From Pithys albifrons albifrons (taxonomy: Eukaryota; Chordata; Aves; Passeriformes; Thamnophilidae), in assembly GCF_047495875.1 (NCBI RefSeq), contig NC_092459.1, positions 11,846,965 through 11,910,964 on the forward strand: a DNA stretch of 64,000 nucleotides, written 5' to 3'. Each line of letters opens with the position of its first letter. The first letter of the stretch is position 1. Position numbers and translations under genes: made by a program. The notes under the pieces were generated by a model. That model saw only the letters and a program-made list of their open reading frames with translations, did no database searches and was not told the origin of the DNA. Below, one piece after another: positions 60,127 through 64,000 of this stretch.

Positions 60127-63100
60127 TACTCTTACAAAAGTATTGGGAAAAGGAGAGTTGAGATCTTAGATTTCACTTCTATAGGTATTTTAATTTCACA
60201 AAGATCAATCTTTATTTAATATAGAACTAGATCTATTGTGAAATTTATCATTTACATCCCATTACACAACAAAATATTGCAAAATACAGCTAAACACCTT
60301 TTAGCTTCTGCACAGATATTTGTATAATATAGTCTGACACCAACAAGACACCATCAGTATAGTTGATCACATCAAAGTGCAGACACAAATGGATGCCATA
60401 GCTTGTGGACTTGGAACTCAGTGAGGAAGTTAAACTGCTTTTTTCGAGAGTCAATGGTGCTGGAGGAAAATAGACTAAATACATTTTCACTGGAGATGGA
60501 GAATCAGATAACAGAGGAAAAAAAGTTCTGACTGTGGCAGATCCTGGGGTAAACAAGAAAGAATGACTGCTGCAAGAAATTCAGCAAAGAGCAGGAGAAG
60601 GGGAGAAGAGATGTGAGATGTTGAGAGTGCAAAAAAAAGGAGGACCAAAAGTGAAGTCATAGTTGTCTACTGCTTGGAAGCCATGGGAAAGACAAATGGG
60701 CAGGCTATATCAGATGAAATTTTATGCAATATATTAGGTCGTGCTTTGATTATCAAACAAAAGTCAGCACTGTATGTGGGTCTTTCTCAGTAAAGGCTTT
60801 CAGTACATAAGGAATCTAACAGTGCTGGGTGGGACTGAAGGTCAGATGAAACCATGAAAATGACTGAGTAGGAGTTTAAGAGATTAACAATCACCTGAAA
60901 AGAAAGTTGACAGATTAGGCAGAGAGATACATTATCTCACCACAGGTTTTCTGAAATAGTAGATCTTTTCCATCTCAAACGTACTCTGTAGGGACTGGTA
61001 TTTCCCTGTTACTCAGAACTGACACCGCATCTCTGATATCTTATTACTATTACAGCTGTGCACCTAAAGCACCTTGCTGTAGGATACAAAAAGCAAAGCC
61101 CTGGCTTTAGCTTCCAACAAATCCTAATGCCTTCTTTCATTCATTGTGAGTCTGTGGCTGTAGCAGGCTGTGATCTCTGATCTCTGATGGTAAGTAAGCT
61201 CCTCTGACTAGAAGGTCTGAAAAGGCAATGACAGCCTAATAGAATTTTATGATTACATTTTGAACGTTTCCACAGTGAGCAGAAGGCTCCTGACTGAAAT
61301 ATATTTATCTTCTGCTTAAAGAAAAATAAAAAATAATAGGAGGAAATCAACAAGTCATGGTAGAAATAACTCAATACCACTGCTACATTTCCTTCTGCAT
61401 TATTTTCACTCAAAATTAACTTACAGAAATACAGTGAGAGTAATTTGGGAGTTCTGAAAAAGAGGCCAGTACTTCCAAATCTGAATGGATGAAAGCCTGC
61501 ATTGCTAGAAAGGAGATTTTGCTCCCAACATATCAGTTCTAAGATGAATGAATGAGCCAAGCAAGATAAATTGAATATGAACTTTAAAGAATATTGAGGA
61601 CAGAGAAAATTCTGTATGAGATGGTCCTAAGATAAAATATTTTCCCAATTAAAGCATCAGGAAATCTGAGCAAAGCCTGTGAGCATGTGCCCACACTGAA
61701 GCACAGCCACAGCACTGATAAGAATGACTGAGCTTTGGATCCCTTGGTTTAGGAGACTCATGTTTTATCCATCTAATGAGACAATGCCTGTTTATCAGGA
61801 AAGCTAAAATGAACATTAATTTCTTTAATCACAGACTTTGTTCTTAAAATGCGTTCATGAGTGTTTGTAAAGCATTTTGAGATCCTTGCTTGGCAATATA
61901 AGTACAAAGTGTCATTAAATCATTCAGCATAAAAAGTCCTTCACCTCGTTATATTTTATAGTGGTAACTTTTTATTATCATCATCTGATGGCAGTAAAAC
62001 ATTGACACAGCTCATCTAGCATGCTGGGGCAAGGTCTTGACTGAAGTTGATTAAAGTTTTAACTAAGTGAGGAGTGAATAAAAATTGAGTTAAGTACTTC
62101 AGAATTTGATTTCTTAATAAGACATTAGGAACACATATCTAAAAACTAAAAATGGTGGATTTAAGTTAGTCAGTTATATAGGTTAGGCTCAATTGACTCC
62201 TTCTAATAAGGATATTCACTCTCCTAAATTTCAAATAATTCTGCTATTTTTTCGGATATTTATTTCTGATTTTAACTGTCCTCTGAGCACAGTTCCTACA
62301 TGCCTCCCTCATTCTGTCTTTTTTATTTCACAACCACAATTGTTTTTACTATATAGTGAAAGTTTTTTGCAAAAATAATGAGGATGATGAATATCATTAT
62401 TAGCCCATTGAATGAAAAATACATGAACATGTGATGAATACAATTTTGTGAAGAGAACAGAACTTGTTTCATGAGGAAACCATTTGCATCACTAAGTCTT
62501 CGAGAACTGATGTGAAATTATCCTGTAATTATCCTGTAATTTTCCTAATAGCTTTGCAGAAATTAAAGAACAGGACAAATATGGGAAGAGCAATGGGAAG
62601 AGAGTGCCGTGATACAATTGTCACATCTGGATAAGATGTCAGTGACCTGGACAGCTATTCCAGAGTTCAGGACATAGCTAGAAACATCACTAGATGAAGA
62701 AGGTGAGATAAATGAGTCCCTCCCACTCCACATTTCCTCTTTCCCTTGCTGCTTTTCCTTTATTTGCAACCTTAACATAAGTAAATCTTACATCTTTTGT
62801 TGTAATGCCATATCACTTAATAACTTCTCGGCTTTTTGCCTTCACAACATTACACTGAACAAGTGCCAAAGACTTCCTTGACTTCTACCATGCACCAAGA
62901 CTGTGTTCTCCAAACATGGGAGTTTCCCACCCGTCCTGCTTAATGCTTTTTTTAGCATCCATCACTACTTTCTTTGGAATTATATGTAATCTAAAAGCTC
63001 AATTAGAGTAAAATCATTACTTTATGAAATAAATTGGCTTTTGGCCTCACTCTTGACCAGTAATTATTAATTTTATAAACCCCTCATAGAGTTATTTTGA

Positions 63101-64000
63101 GGAAAAAAAAAGATTTTTTTTAAAATAAAAGGAAAAAATGACTAGCAGCCAACATCACCACAGCAAATGGTTTCTACAGAAAACTCAAGCCATATAGAAA
63201 TGTCCTCTGTAGGATCAAAAGGAGTGACGTAGGCCACTGGAAGCAGAGAGATACCAGTCAACACAGAGTGGGGGGAATTGGGAACTGGTACAGAATGAAA
63301 CACAGCAAAAGCTGGTGAACAAATATGTTGCAGAGCAGGCTGATGGAGGTTGCAGAGTGGCTGGAGAATGGAGGTTCTTGGTCTTTTCCAAAGGTCACAG
63401 CTACATCAGTGTGACCAGTCTGTGTGCTGCAGGCATCATGTAAATAGCCCTACCCAAGGCGAGTCATGTTGTTCTTTTAGTCGAGTGTCGGCCCAGTAGT
63501 CGGATGCTGTGGCACATGAGGATAAAGAATCCACGTTGGCTGAATAGCAGCATTAATCATGGGGTCCACAGACTGTGCTATGAGACAAGCTTGCCTTCTG
63601 TTTCAAAATTATATTCATGACAACAAATCTGTTAAACTCCTCCGCTGACATGTTTTACTTTCCCAGGACGGGAACACTGCGAAGGCTGCTTGTTGGCTCA
63701 GCTTCAATTTTCATGACAGATTTCAGACAGTGACCTAATCTAACTCTGGCTTCACAGGGAATGACATGGAGGTCCAAACTAACTATAGGAGCTTAGTGCC
63801 AAAGTGACCAGTGACAGATAAGAAAATAATGTATTTTCTGGTTATGAAAGACTATTTGCCTCCAAGACGGGGTTGAAATGCTGTGCATCTTTAAGGAAAG
63901 GAAGTTCCTGAACTAGACATCTGCTTCCAAGGGAGAAGATAGACTTGCTGTGATAGCTACAGACTTTTGCTGCTTATATTTTCTCCAGGGACACCCTAGA
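60127..64000. other. Unique noncoding DNA to window end
   Basis: No recognisable gene or transposon. A 13-bp tandem duplication (TTATCCTGTAA type) is at 62518-62543, and a CpG-containing candidate regulatory block is at 63440-63740. The minus-strand frame of 139 codons at 61141-61560 has no motif and looks like chance. Confidence 0.6.
63440..63740. promoter_or_regulatory. Candidate conserved noncoding element
   Basis: A stretch with many more CpG dinucleotides than its surroundings (for example TCGAGTGTCGGCC, 63481-63493, and CAGGACGGGAAC, 63664-63675) and homeodomain-type ATTAATCATGG at 63552-63562. It has no coding frame of note. CpG retention outside repeats can mark conserved or unmethylated regulatory DNA. 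This is inference from composition alone. Confidence 0.2.

Noticed and set aside
61141..61560. 139-codon minus-strand open frame
   Set aside because: F/S/L-rich translation of AT-rich DNA without motifs; likely chance.
62820..62850. Similarity to the start of U2 snRNA (CTTCTCGGCTTTTTGCCT)
   Set aside because: Only about 18 bases resemble U2, with mismatches; the rest of the snRNA, including the branch-site and Sm regions, is absent.
1..64000. CRISPR arrays, operons, phage or other prokaryotic systems
   Set aside because: Gene density, repeat types and codon structure are those of a vertebrate nuclear genome; the only regularly spaced repeats are microsatellites and the retroelement minisatellite.

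Overview
The window is AT-rich vertebrate nuclear DNA, and the repeats point to a bird. Three fragments carry the hallmarks of the avian CR1 LINE: the ORF2 C-terminus and, in two of them, the 3' tail ending in 'ccaacccaaaccattctgtgat'-type sequence. Several LTRs belong to avian class III (ERVL-like) and class II (ERVK-like) endogenous retrovirus families. I cannot name the species. No intact host protein-coding gene, rRNA or tRNA gene is recognisable. The open frames present are short, lack codon character or known motifs, and are best read as chance frames in intergenic or long-intron DNA. Two weak host-gene candidates are flagged: an exon-like block at 51979-52149 and a basic minus-strand frame at 14645-14941.

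Layout. 1-4791: unique AT-rich DNA with one CpG-containing block near 3.4-3.7 kb. 4792 to about 5310: minus-strand LTR with TATA box and ATTAAA signal. 5.3-10.75 kb: unique DNA with one conserved-looking block (6.87-7.48 kb) and a perfect 9-bp-arm inverted repeat (8334). 10752-11237: solo ERVK-type LTR. 11.2-16.8 kb: unique DNA. 16837-19539: a complete, very young LTR element. 19.5-23.7 kb: unique DNA. 23.73-24.24 kb: CR1. 25874-26457: solo ERVL-type LTR with an intact 5-bp target duplication. 30380-30940 and 59563-60126: two minus-strand LTRs of one related ERVL family. About 31.06-31.25 and 32.8-33.06 kb: two weaker LTR-like segments. 35226-36212 and 40612-40944: CR1 copies. 55604-55974: a large TG/TCTG microsatellite. 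The remainder is unique noncoding DNA.

The most interesting object is the 2.7-kb LTR element at 16837-19539. Its two 634-bp LTRs differ at one base that I can find. It is flanked by a perfect 5-bp duplication (CCATA), and its primer-binding site matches the 3' end of tRNA-Gly(GCC) over 18 nt. It has lost nearly all retroviral coding sequence: only a short, frame-broken RNase H/integrase remnant is left. It nevertheless carries an open 105-codon frame just after the primer site, encoding a signal-peptide-like, cysteine-clustered microprotein. It also carries a tandem array of CCCC(N5-6)GGGG mini-hairpins fused directly to the integrase remnant. This looks like a non-autonomous element that amplified recently using proteins supplied in trans.
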